A stretch of 42,677 nt of DNA from Mycobacterium sp. GTDB taxonomy: Bacteria > Actinomycetota > Actinomycetes > Mycobacteriales > Mycobacteriaceae. Location: positions 1 through 42,677 of the forward strand of contig NZ_PKEK01000004.1 of NCBI RefSeq assembly GCF_002863225.1, read 5' to 3'. Below the pieces are notes generated by a model that was not told the DNA's origin, searched no databases, and was given only the letters and a program-made list of their open reading frames with translations. Both the position numbers and the translations under genes were made by a program. Positions 25,285 through 33,259 of the stretch are shown here, in pieces (position 1 is the stretch's first letter; each line of letters opens with the position of its first letter).

Positions 25285-25473
25285 CTATTTCTCGCTGATG
25301 GCCTGCTCGGGGCAGCACTCGATGGCCTCACGGGCGGCCGACTCCAGCTCCGTTGGCACGTCGGAGTCGATCGCCTCCGCATAACCGTCATCGGTCAGAG
25401 TGAACACATCCGGACAAAGCGTGAGACACATCCCGTGGCCGCGACAACGCTGGTCGTCTACCCATACCTTCAT
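25285..25473 (-). CDS. P450-type ferredoxin with CxxHxxC motif
   Basis: 62-residue ferredoxin. Cluster ligands are CRGHGMC, with His at the variable position, and a distal CP (CCPEQAI). An additional Cys occurs in LTLCPDVF, so a fourth thiolate is near but in a different place. The start ATG at 25473 overlaps the P450 stop (ATGA). It is the dedicated partner of the P450 encoded just upstream in the same operon. Confidence 0.93.
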   Translation of the reverse strand: MKVWVDDQRCRGHGMCLTLCPDVFTLTDDGYAEAIDSDVPTELESAAREAIECCPEQAISEK

Positions 25474-26753
25474 GCCGGCGTGAACTCCAGGTGCAGCTCG
25501 GTCAGCCCGCGCAATATGTAGGTCGGAACATATTGGAAGCGCCGATCATTGGCCGGCCCGTGGTGCTGCTCACTGATCCGGATGTCGGACGTCCGGTCGA
25601 GTAGTCGCTCGAGAGCCACCCGGGTCTCGGCGCGCGCGAGCGGCGCACCGGGGCAGCTGTGGATGCCCCGGCCGAACGCGATGTGCTGACGGGCATTTTT
25701 TCTGACGGGATCGAAAGTCGCAGGGTCATCGAACCGGCGGGGGTCGCGGTTGGCCGCGGCCTGAACGATCATCACGGTCGAGCCCGCGGGCAGGTCGACC
25801 CCACCGATGTTGACCGGCCGCCGGTTCATCCGGAAGTCACCCTTGACCGGGCTCTCGTGGCGCAACGATTCCTCGATGAAGTTCGGGAGCAGACTGCGGT
25901 CCTTGCGCAACTGGGCCTGGATGTCCGGGCGCTCCCCCAGCGTCTGCAGCGACGCGCCGAGCAGGCGCACGGTGGTCTCCTGCCCCGCCGAAAAGACGTT
26001 GGCCGCAACGCGCGCCACGTCGCCGACGTCGGGCGTCGAGCCGTCCGGATACGTCGCGGTGGCGAGACCGGTCAGCACGTCCTCACGCGGATTCGCGCGA
26101 CGGTCGTTGACGTAGTCGGAGAACAGACCGTAGAGGAATTCCAGCGGGCTGTGTGCCAGCGATTCCTTGCCGGTGCCACCGACGCCACCACCCGAGTGCT
26201 GGCGGATGCCCTGGACGAACTTGTCGCGGTCCTCCAACGGCACCCCGAGCAGGTCTGCGATCACCAGCAGCGTGAACGGGCTGGCGAAGCCCTTGATGAA
26301 TTCGCCGTGCCCGGGGGCCAGGTATTCGTCGAGCGCCTGGTCGGCCAGCGCCCACATCGCGTCCTCGTTCTCCTTGAGGCGCTTGGGAGTGATCAGGCGC
26401 ATCAGCAGCGACCGGTGGTTGGTGTGGGTTGGCGGGTCGAGCGTCGGCAGCTGGTCGCTGAACGGCAGCTCGTCGCGGTGCTGCTCGATCAGCTCGGTGA
26501 TGTCGCTGTCGCGCTTGTCCTCGAGGCTCACCGGGAAGCCGGGAAACGGCCCGGTCACCGAGTTGCACGATGACCACGTCTCGGCGTCGTTGAGGACGGC
26601 GCAGGCTTCTTCCCAGCCGGTCACCATCGTGACGTCGTGGTGCTTCTCCTTGGTCACGGGGCACTGCTGTCGAAGTGACTCGTAGTAGGGATAGGGGTCT
26701 GCCACGAGGTCTGTACCTCGGAAAAAGTCCAGCTCTCCCGCGTCATTCACCAT
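25470..26753 (-). CDS. cytochrome P450 (third of three)
   Basis: 427-residue P450. The I-helix is SAGQETT (255-261), ExxR is E295-R298, and the haem loop HIAFGRGIHSCPG gives axial Cys367. The middle carries a Gly-rich insert (HSGGGVGGTGKES, about 186-198) in the F-G region, which shapes the substrate entrance. The start at 26753 is ATG. A weak GAGAAT-type palindrome lies 26 bp upstream, so the P450-ferredoxin-DUF1330 operon may belong to the same regulon. Sequence outside the motifs differs from the other two P450s, so the three probably hydroxylate different positions or intermediates. Confidence 0.93.
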   Translation of the reverse strand: MVNDAGELDFFRGTDLVADPYPYYESLRQQCPVTKEKHHDVTMVTGWEEACAVLNDAETWSSCNSVTGPFPGFPVSLEDKRDSDITELIEQHRDELPFSDQLPTLDPPTHTNHRSLLMRLITPKRLKENEDAMWALADQALDEYLAPGHGEFIKGFASPFTLLVIADLLGVPLEDRDKFVQGIRQHSGGGVGGTGKESLAHSPLEFLYGLFSDYVNDRRANPREDVLTGLATATYPDGSTPDVGDVARVAANVFSAGQETTVRLLGASLQTLGERPDIQAQLRKDRSLLPNFIEESLRHESPVKGDFRMNRRPVNIGGVDLPAGSTVMIVQAAANRDPRRFDDPATFDPVRKNARQHIAFGRGIHSCPGAPLARAETRVALERLLDRTSDIRISEQHHGPANDRRFQYVPTYILRGLTELHLEFTPA

Positions 26754-26779
26754 TTCGCACCGTTCCAGTCTCGATCTGT

Positions 26780-26794
26780 GAGAATGGGCCTCTC
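26780..26794. promoter_or_regulatory. degenerate GAGAAT-N3-ATTCTC-type site before P450 operon
   Basis: GAGAATGGGCCTCTC: one half-site is perfect and the other matches 4 of 6, so 10 of 12 in total. It lies 26 bp before the P450 start, a spacing like that at 6822 and 13008. Weaker evidence than the other copies. Confidence 0.4.
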
Positions 26795-26863
26795 AGAGAT
26801 GAGTATTAGATTTCCATAGGGCAGGCCGCGTCGTCAACGCGGTTCGGACGGACGCGCTGTGAG

Positions 26864-27370
26864 TCAGCTGGCGGGAACGAGATCGGCCCCGACTGACGGG
26901 CCCGAGAGCACCCGGCTGCGGAAAGTCTCGATCGGCCCGATCGGCGCCGCGGATATCCCGGCAGCCGTGAGCGCGTACGCCTTGAACGCCTGGGCCGCCG
27001 CGCTGAGCCGGTGCTCGACGAGTCCGACACTGTCGTCGAGCTCGGCCGGCCACGACTGTCCCCAGAGCGTGACCTCGGTGGCGCCCTGGTCGAGTGCCTG
27101 AAGGACGCCCTCCCGGACGCGGGAGTCGCAGTCGAACAGGTCAGCGGCCACGGCCAGGGTCTGCGGCGGCGGTCGTTGCCCGGCCGACGCCAGCGCGTAC
27201 TCGAGGTCGAGAATCTGGGCGCCGAGGATCCGCAGTGGACGCTCGTCGGGGTGGTCGGCAACCAGCACCGTCACGTCCCAGCCCGCCATCGTCCGGTCGA
27301 ACAACCAGCCGCCGGCGAAGCGCACCACGTCGGCGACACCGGCGGCGACGACGTCGAGCCGGTACCTCAC
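26864..27370 (-). CDS. protein of unknown function coupled to TetR gene
   Basis: 168-residue protein that I do not recognise. The GTG start at 27370 overlaps the TetR stop (GTGA), so it is translated with the regulator. It begins VRYRLDVVAAGVADVVRFAG and includes GGWLFDRTMAGWDVTVLVAD. The conserved-looking core is followed by an acidic and helical C-terminal half. No signal peptide or membrane segment is obvious. A cytosolic regulator-associated or enzyme-like protein is possible, but nothing specific can be claimed. The upstream extension to 27460 is a shadow of the TetR C-terminus. Confidence 0.65.
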   Translation of the reverse strand: MRYRLDVVAAGVADVVRFAGGWLFDRTMAGWDVTVLVADHPDERPLRILGAQILDLEYALASAGQRPPPQTLAVAADLFDCDSRVREGVLQALDQGATEVTLWGQSWPAELDDSVGLVEHRLSAAAQAFKAYALTAAGISAAPIGPIETFRSRVLSGPSVGADLVPAS

Positions 27371-27972
27371 GCCTGGTTCGGCGGCGCCATGTCCCGGGCC
27401 AGCGACTCCGAGTACTCCTTGAAAACCTCGGTCAGTGGGATCGAGGGATTGATCAGCCACGTCGTCTCCATTCCGGTTATGAAGGCAAGAATCTGCACTG
27501 CCTTGACGGTCACATCAATGTCCATACGGAACTGGCCGGCGCGCTGACCCCGCCGGATGAGCTCGGTGATGATGTCGATCGCCGCCTGGTAGCGGGCGGT
27601 GAGGCGGTCGTGCAGCGGAGCGTCGGGGTCGACGTTCTCTGCGAGCAACACGCTGTAGGTGCCGATCAGCTCGGGCGAGCGGTAATAACGCTCGGCTACC
27701 GCGGCGATCTCCGAGATCAGGTCACCGGCCCGGTCGCCGTGCGCGTCGTCGTCTGCGTCGCGGATGTCGAGCACCGCGTGCAGCAGTTGTTCCTTGGATT
27801 CGAAGTGATGCAGCAGGCCGGCCGGGCTGACCCCGGCCTCGCCCGCGATCTGGGCCAGTGTCGTGTTGCGCCACCCATTGCGGGTCAGCAACCGCTGCGC
27901 CACGGCCAAGATCCGCTGCTTGCGGTCCTCGCCCTTGGCCCGCAGCGACTCGTATGGCCGTGTCTCGGGCAC
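27367..27972 (-). CDS. TetR-family transcriptional regulator
   Basis: 201-residue TetR-type repressor. The N-terminal helix-turn-helix spans about residues 18-60: RKQRILAVAQRLLTRNGW, then TTLAQIAGEAGVSPAGLLHHF. The C-terminal ligand-binding domain is helical (DIDVTVKAVQILAFITGMET). I choose the GTG at 27972, with AGGAG five bases upstream; a TTG at 27991-27993 would extend into the operator. A long imperfect palindrome lies 14-49 bp upstream and is probably the autoregulatory operator. That palindrome differs from the GAGAAT sites, so this protein is not the obvious regulator of the main island. Confidence 0.9.
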   Translation of the reverse strand: MPETRPYESLRAKGEDRKQRILAVAQRLLTRNGWRNTTLAQIAGEAGVSPAGLLHHFESKEQLLHAVLDIRDADDDAHGDRAGDLISEIAAVAERYYRSPELIGTYSVLLAENVDPDAPLHDRLTARYQAAIDIITELIRRGQRAGQFRMDIDVTVKAVQILAFITGMETTWLINPSIPLTEVFKEYSESLARDMAPPNQA

Positions 27973-27985
27973 CGGACTCCTCTGT

Positions 27986-28021
27986 CCAACCAACTAACTG
28001 AACACACAGTAGGTTGGTTGG
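27986..28021. promoter_or_regulatory. imperfect palindrome, probable TetR operator
   Basis: CCAACCAACTAACTG and CAGTAGGTTGGTTGG are inverted with 13 of 15 positions matching around a 6-base spacer (AACACA). It is placed directly upstream of the TetR start and its SD. I see no second copy elsewhere in the window. Probably autoregulation; the divergent gene at 28178 could share it. Confidence 0.6.
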
Positions 28022-28177
28022 GCGGGCTGTGACAAGGGTCTCAGCGAGAGAATTTCTTCGGCTCAGCCTCCGCAAGGCGGTCCGACCTGATATTTTCCTA
28101 AGTGTCAAATATAAATTTGGCCTGAATCATCACTGACGGGACATCGACGCAGGACGTCTCGTCGTCTCGGCGGGGGA

Positions 28178-28909
28178 ATGATGAAGAAAATATTGCTCGG
28201 CGCCGCGCTCTGCAGCGCTGCGGTGGTGTCGGCCGGTGCCGCCAACGCCGACGACGACTTTCTGATCGGCTCGACCCACGCGCTGGTCTTGGGCTCAACC
28301 GGCATACCGACACCGGATGCCGCATACATCGCCGGCGCGGAAAGCCTCTATCTCGACCCGAGTGGCTACGAGGGCACCACCGCGACGACGCTGGCGCTCA
28401 CCACTCCGGAGACCTTCGACTTCATCCCGAGCGTGACGCAGGGTGAAGACGTCCTCATCAAAGCCATCGAGACCGATTACGCCTCGGGAGCCATGGACTG
28501 CAACGCGCTCGGCGTGTGCAGCGACCCGCTGACCATTTTCGCTTATTCGCAGAGCAGCGCCATCGCCGCCCTGGCCGAACAGCAACTGTCCGCCGACGGC
28601 GTTCCCAGCGACGCGTTACGTTTCGTGTTGACCGGCGCCTCCCCCCTCGGCGTCCCCGACAGCCTGTACCCGACCGAGGTGTACGACATCTACGGCGACT
28701 TTTTTGCGGTGCCCGGCCTACTGGGCACGAACATCCAGGATGTCGAGTACGAGTTGCTGCTACATCTTGCCTACCTCTGGGTGACGCCGGCCGAGATCGA
28801 CTCGGCCATACCGATAGTCGATGGACTGACGACCTTCTTCGCCATGCCGACACTCACCATCGACGGGCTTTTCGACGCGCTGCTCACTGCGTTCAACGCA
28901 GGGTTTTAG
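28178..28909 (+). CDS. secreted PE-PPE-domain-like alpha/beta hydrolase
   Basis: 243-residue exported protein. A signal peptide (MMKKILLGAALCSAAVV, cleavage probably after ANA at residue 24) precedes a domain that resembles the PE-PPE C-terminal hydrolase domain of mycobacteria: ALVLGSTGIPTPDAAYI, then TIFAYSQSSAIAA, then VLTGASPLGVPDSLYP. The probable nucleophile is Ser124 in A-Y-S-Q-S, a variant of GxSxG. There is no N-terminal PE or PPE domain. Esterase or lipase activity at the cell surface is plausible from family knowledge. An AT-rich stretch at about 28100-28125 upstream is the likely promoter. It is divergent from the TetR gene and convergent with the acyl-CoA dehydrogenase gene, whose stop is 4 bp away. 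Confidence 0.82.
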   Translation: MMKKILLGAALCSAAVVSAGAANADDDFLIGSTHALVLGSTGIPTPDAAYIAGAESLYLDPSGYEGTTATTLALTTPETFDFIPSVTQGEDVLIKAIETDYASGAMDCNALGVCSDPLTIFAYSQSSAIAALAEQQLSADGVPSDALRFVLTGASPLGVPDSLYPTEVYDIYGDFFAVPGLLGTNIQDVEYELLLHLAYLWVTPAEIDSAIPIVDGLTTFFAMPTLTIDGLFDALLTAFNAGF

Positions 28910-28913
28910 GCGG

Positions 28914-30062
28914 TCAGAGCCCCAGCGATTTGGCGATGATCACCTTCATCACCTCACTGGTGCCGGCGTAGATCCGGGCCACCCGCGCATCGGTGTACAG
29001 CCGCGCGATCGGATACTCCATCATGTAGCCGTATCCGCCGAACAGTTGCAGGCAGCGGTCGATGACGCGTTGCTGCATCTCGGTGCAGAACAGCTTCACC
29101 CGCGCTGCGTCAGGGGCGGACAGCTGCCCGTCGACGTGTAGCGCGATCGCGCGGTCCAGCATCGCCTGGCCGGCCTCCACCTCCGTCGAACAGGCGGCCA
29201 ATTCGAACTTGGTGTTCTGGAACGACGCGACCGGCTGACCGAACGCCTTGCGGTCCTTGGTGTAGCCGATCGCCGCGGCGATCGCCGAACGCGCCTGCGC
29301 CACCGACCCGACCGCGACCGTCAGACGCTCCTGGGGCAGGTTGTGGCCTAGATATCCGAACGCCTCGTCCACTTCGCCGAGAACGTTCTCCGCGGGGACC
29401 CGGACGTCGACGAACGACAGCTCGGCGGTGTCCTGGACCTTGCACCCCATCTTCTCCAGCTCACGGCCGCGGGTGAAGCCCGCCATCCCGTCCTCGACGA
29501 CGAGCAGCGTCAAGCCCTTGCGGCGGTTGTCCGGGTCGGTGGACGTCCGGGCGACCACGATCACCAGGTCGGCCTGCATACCGCCGGTGATGAATGTCTT
29601 GGCGCCGTTGACGATCCAGTAGTCGCCATCACGCACCGCGGTGGTGCGCATACCCGCGAGGTCGGATCCGGTGCCCGGCTCGGTCATCGCGACGGCGGTG
29701 AGCAGGGTCCCGTCGGCAAGCCCGGGGAACCAGCGCTTGCGCTGTTCTTCGTTCGCGTAGTGCAGGAAGTACGGCAGGATCACCTCGAGTTGGGTGCGCA
29801 CGGTGGACAGCGTCACCAGTGCCTTGGCGGCCTCCTCCTGCAGCACGACGTTGTAACGGTAGTCGGGCATGCCGCCGCCGCCGTGCTCCTCGGGGATCGC
29901 CATCCCCAGCATCCCGAGCGCGCCCATTTTCTTGAAGACGTCGCGCGGCATGCGCCCGCCCTTCTCCCACTCCGGGTAGGCGGGCACGACCTCCTTCTCG
30001 ATGAAGTCGCGGGCCAGCTGGCGAAACGCCTCGTGATCGTCGGTGAACAGGTCTCTGCGCAT
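28914..30062 (-). CDS. acyl-CoA dehydrogenase
   Basis: 382-residue acyl-CoA dehydrogenase with AMTEPGTGSDLAGMRTTAVR, VNGAKTFITGG and a C-terminal RIYAGTSEVMKVI. The Glu before GTS is Ala here. A Glu in the isovaleryl-CoA-dehydrogenase position, Glu245 (LPQERLTVA), probably acts as the base. The ATG at 30062 has GGAAGA upstream; the frame to 30125 overlaps the thiolase gene and is rejected. It is the last gene of the minus-strand beta-oxidation operon, 11 bp after the thiolase stop. Such enzymes in this position often act on branched or ring-derived acyl-CoAs. Confidence 0.92.
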   Translation of the reverse strand: MRRDLFTDDHEAFRQLARDFIEKEVVPAYPEWEKGGRMPRDVFKKMGALGMLGMAIPEEHGGGGMPDYRYNVVLQEEAAKALVTLSTVRTQLEVILPYFLHYANEEQRKRWFPGLADGTLLTAVAMTEPGTGSDLAGMRTTAVRDGDYWIVNGAKTFITGGMQADLVIVVARTSTDPDNRRKGLTLLVVEDGMAGFTRGRELEKMGCKVQDTAELSFVDVRVPAENVLGEVDEAFGYLGHNLPQERLTVAVGSVAQARSAIAAAIGYTKDRKAFGQPVASFQNTKFELAACSTEVEAGQAMLDRAIALHVDGQLSAPDAARVKLFCTEMQQRVIDRCLQLFGGYGYMMEYPIARLYTDARVARIYAGTSEVMKVIIAKSLGL

Positions 30063-30073
30063 GAATCTTCCTG

Positions 30074-31231
30074 TCAGGCAACAAGTTCGACGACGGTGGC
30101 GTTGGCGGTGCCGCCACCCTCGCACATGGTTTGCAGTCCGTAGCGAATCCCGTTGTCGCGCATGTGGTGTGCCAAGCGGGTCATCAGCACCGCACCCGAC
30201 GCACCGAGCGGGTGACCGAGGGCGATGGCCCCACCGAGTGGGTTCAACCGGTCGGGGTCGGCACCGGTTTCAGCCAGCCAGGCCAACGGAACCGGGGCAA
30301 AGGCCTCATTCACCTCGAACGCCCCGATGTCGGAGATCGAGACGCCCGCCTTGGCCAGCACCTTCTCGGTGGCCGGGATGGGGCCGGTGAGCATCAGCAA
30401 CGGGTCGGCTCCGGTGACCGCGCCGGCGATGTAACGCACCAGCGGGGTCAGGCCGAGTTCGACCGCGATGTCTGAGGTCGTCACCAGCAAAGCCGCTGCG
30501 CCATCGGAGATTTGCGACGAGTTGCCGGCGTGGACCACGCCGGCCTCGTCGAACGCGGGCTTCAGTCCGGCGAGTTTCTCCACCGACGTGCCGCGACGAA
30601 TTCCCTCGTCCGCGGTGACGACAGCGGTGTCGTCGCCGATGTCGGCGAAGACCGGGACGATCTGCCCGGTGAAGGCGCCGTTGTCCTGCGCCGCGGCGGC
30701 GCGCTCGTGCGACAGCGCGGAGTACTCGTCGAGCCGGGTGCGGGAAAGACCCCATTTCTTGGCGATCAGCTCCGCGGAGATGCCCTGGTTGAAGGAGAAA
30801 CCGTCATAGCGTGCAAGCACTTTGGGCCCGTAAGGCTGACCGCTGGCCCGGGCCGAGCCCAGCGGTACCCGGCTCATCACCTCGACGCCGCCCGCGACGA
30901 CGACGTCCTGCTGGCCCGACATCACCGCCTGGGCCGCGAAGTCGAGCGCTTGCTGGCTCGATCCGCAGGCCCGGTTGATCGTCGTGCCTGGAATACGCTC
31001 GGGCCAGCCGGCGGCCAGCACCGCGTAGCGGCCGATGTTGCTGGACTGGTCGCCGACCTGTGACACGCAACCCCACACCACGTCGTCGATGACGTTCGGG
31101 TCGATGCCGGTGCGCTCGACGAGTTCGTTGAGCACGACGGCCGACAGGTCGGCGGCGTGCATGGCCGACAGGCCACCGTTGCGCTTGCCGACCGGCGTCC
31201 GCACCGCCTCGACGATGACTGTTTCACGCAT
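30074..31231 (-). CDS. acetyl-CoA acetyltransferase (thiolase)
   Basis: 385-residue degradative thiolase, cleaving 3-ketoacyl-CoA to acetyl- or propionyl-CoA. All catalytic elements are present: Cys89 in INRACGSSQQA, HAGNSSQISDGAA, GGAIALGHPLGASGA with the active-site His, and MCEGGGTANAT with the second Cys. The ATG at 31231 overlaps the hydratase gene by 8 bp; the frame to 31303 is rejected because it runs through that gene. It completes a canonical set of dehydrogenase, hydratase, SDR and thiolase in one operon. Confidence 0.93.
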   Translation of the reverse strand: MRETVIVEAVRTPVGKRNGGLSAMHAADLSAVVLNELVERTGIDPNVIDDVVWGCVSQVGDQSSNIGRYAVLAAGWPERIPGTTINRACGSSQQALDFAAQAVMSGQQDVVVAGGVEVMSRVPLGSARASGQPYGPKVLARYDGFSFNQGISAELIAKKWGLSRTRLDEYSALSHERAAAAQDNGAFTGQIVPVFADIGDDTAVVTADEGIRRGTSVEKLAGLKPAFDEAGVVHAGNSSQISDGAAALLVTTSDIAVELGLTPLVRYIAGAVTGADPLLMLTGPIPATEKVLAKAGVSISDIGAFEVNEAFAPVPLAWLAETGADPDRLNPLGGAIALGHPLGASGAVLMTRLAHHMRDNGIRYGLQTMCEGGGTANATVVELVA

Positions 31232-32042
31232 TCTTCTGCTCCGATCTCTTGACCGCCCACTGACCGGTGAACGAGGCGTCACGCTTTTCGGCGAACGCCG
31301 CATACGCCTCGGCCGAATCCACCGTGGCGAAGTTACCGACCTGTGCTCGCGCCTCGTTGGCCAGGGCGTCGCGCATGGTCCGGTCGGCCCCCTCGTTCAG
31401 TAGTTTCTTGCTGTGTGCCAACGCGATCGGCGGGCCGGCCGCGAGTCGGCAGGCGATGTCGGTGACGAAGTCGTCGATGTCGCCGACGGCAACCGTCCAC
31501 GTCACCAGCCCCAGCGACTGCGCCTCGGCGGCGCCGATGGTATCGGCCAGCAGTACCAGGCGCTTGGCCTGCTGCAGCCCGACGATCTTGGGCAACAACC
31601 AGGAGCCACCAAGGTCCACTGACAGTCCCCGTTTGGAAAAGATCTGCGAGAACGTCGATTCCGGCGTCGCCACCACCAGGTCGCAACCCAGCGCCAGATT
31701 CCAGCCGGCGCCGACCGCCACACCGTTGACCTTGGCGATGGTCGGCTTGGACAGTTCGTGTAGCGCCAGGGCGACGTCGGTCAGCCGTTGCAGCTTGTGC
31801 ACGGGATGGCTGTCGTCGGGTGTCGAGATGTCAGCACCCGAGCAGAAGGCACCGCCGGCGCCGGTGAGCACGACCGCACGCACCACGGCGTCTTTGTCCG
31901 CGTCAACCAGGGCCTGCGCCAACGCAATCCAGAGTTCACGGTTGATCGCATTCTTCCGCCGCGGACGGTTGAGGGTCAGCGTCCGGACGCCGTCACGGTC
32001 GTTGCACAGCAGCGCGGGCTCCGCAGCGTCGTCAGCGCCCAT
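31224..32042 (-). CDS. enoyl-CoA hydratase/isomerase (crotonase family)
   Basis: 272-residue crotonase-family enzyme. The oxyanion hole is formed by SGADI (about residue 70) and GVAVGAGWNLALGCD (Gly111). The carboxylate region GLSVDLGGSWLLPKIVG has Asp143 rather than the two-Glu arrangement of classic hydratases, as in PaaG-like members and some isomerases. The ATG at 32042 overlaps the CoA-transferase stop. It hydrates or isomerises the product of the acyl-CoA dehydrogenases in the same operon. Confidence 0.9.
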   Translation of the reverse strand: MGADDAAEPALLCNDRDGVRTLTLNRPRRKNAINRELWIALAQALVDADKDAVVRAVVLTGAGGAFCSGADISTPDDSHPVHKLQRLTDVALALHELSKPTIAKVNGVAVGAGWNLALGCDLVVATPESTFSQIFSKRGLSVDLGGSWLLPKIVGLQQAKRLVLLADTIGAAEAQSLGLVTWTVAVGDIDDFVTDIACRLAAGPPIALAHSKKLLNEGADRTMRDALANEARAQVGNFATVDSAEAYAAFAEKRDASFTGQWAVKRSEQKNA

Positions 32043-33259
32043 CAGGAGTACGCCGCTCCGATGGCACCCTGCTCCCGTAGGCCATCGAGTTCGTCTGCGC
32101 TGTAGCCGAATTCGGTGAGCACCAGGTCGGTGTGCTGCCCGAGTCCGGGGACCGCACCCATCGGGGGCTGAAAACCGGAGATCACCGGGGGCGGCAACAG
32201 AGCCTGGATGGGCCCCGCAGGTGTCTCGACCTCTCGCCAGCGGTCGCGGGCCTGCAGTTGCGGGTGGACCAGAACCTCGCTGGGCAGGTTGTACCGCGAG
32301 TTACCGATCCCGGCCGCGTCCGCGGTTTCCTGCACATGCTTCAGGTCGTGCTCGGCACACCACGCGCCGATGGCCTCGTCCAAGAGGTCGCGGTGTGCGC
32401 AGCGACCGGAGTTGTGGGCCAGCCGCGGGTCCTCGGCGAGATCGTCACGTCCGATGATCTGTCGGGAAAGCCGTTGCCACTCAGCGTCGTTGGTGGTGCC
32501 GAGAACGACGGTCTGACCGTCGGCGGTGCGGTACGCACCGTAGGGCGCCACCGCCGGCGAGCTCATCCCGAGCGGCTGCTGGTCGACGCCGGAATGTTGG
32601 GTGTAGGTCAACGGATAGCCCATCAACTCCATCATGGTGTCGAGCAGGCTGAGACCTATCGCGTTGCCGTGCTCCCCCGGCGTCGACTGCGCATCGCGCG
32701 AATACAACAGCGCGAGAATCGACAGCGCCGAGTACAGCCCGGTGCTGATGTCGGCCACCGGCGGGCCGGGCTTGGCCGGTGCGCCGGCGCTCCCGGTAAT
32801 CGCACACGCGCCCGATTCGGCCTGCACCAGCAAGTCGTAGGCCCGTTTGTGGGACAACGGACCGCCGGGGCCGTAGCCGTCGATCTCGACGGCGATCACG
32901 TTCGGGTGCCGCTCTTTGAGATCGGCTGCCCCGATCCCGAGTCGCGATATCGCACCGGGAGCCAGGTTGGAGACCAGCACGTCAGCACGGTCGAGCAGGC
33001 GGTGCAGGATGTCACGCCCCGCATCGGTTTTCAGGTCGAGAGTCACCGACTCCTTGCCGCGGTTGGCCCACACGAAATGTGCGGCGAGCCCGTTGACGAC
33101 CTCGTCGTAGTACCGGGCGAAGTCACCGCCTTTCGGGTTTTCGACCTTGATCACCCGCGCACCGAAGTCGGCCAGCACGCGGGTGCACATCGGTGCCGAG
33201 ACCGCCTGCTCGAGGGCCACCACGGTGACGCCCGTCAGCGGCCCACGGTTCTGCGGCAT
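32042..33259 (-). CDS. class III (CaiB/BaiF-type) CoA-transferase
   Basis: 405-residue family III CoA-transferase. Motifs: GVTVVALEQAVSAPMCTRVL, ADFGARVIKVENPKGGDFAR, FVWANRGKESVTLDLK, and the catalytic Asp170 in GPPVADISTGLYSALS. I use the ATG at 33259, which overlaps the SDR stop (TGATG); the Arg-rich frame to 33367 lies inside the SDR gene. This is the second CoA-transferase of the window and is only distantly similar to the one at 4080, so two different acids are probably activated. Confidence 0.9.
   Translation of the reverse strand: MPQNRGPLTGVTVVALEQAVSAPMCTRVLADFGARVIKVENPKGGDFARYYDEVVNGLAAHFVWANRGKESVTLDLKTDAGRDILHRLLDRADVLVSNLAPGAISRLGIGAADLKERHPNVIAVEIDGYGPGGPLSHKRAYDLLVQAESGACAITGSAGAPAKPGPPVADISTGLYSALSILALLYSRDAQSTPGEHGNAIGLSLLDTMMELMGYPLTYTQHSGVDQQPLGMSSPAVAPYGAYRTADGQTVVLGTTNDAEWQRLSRQIIGRDDLAEDPRLAHNSGRCAHRDLLDEAIGAWCAEHDLKHVQETADAAGIGNSRYNLPSEVLVHPQLQARDRWREVETPAGPIQALLPPPVISGFQPPMGAVPGLGQHTDLVLTEFGYSADELDGLREQGAIGAAYS

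Noticed and set aside
27973..27993. TTG at 27991-27993 as TetR start
   Set aside because: It would place the start inside the palindrome; the GTG at 27972 has AGGAG at proper spacing.
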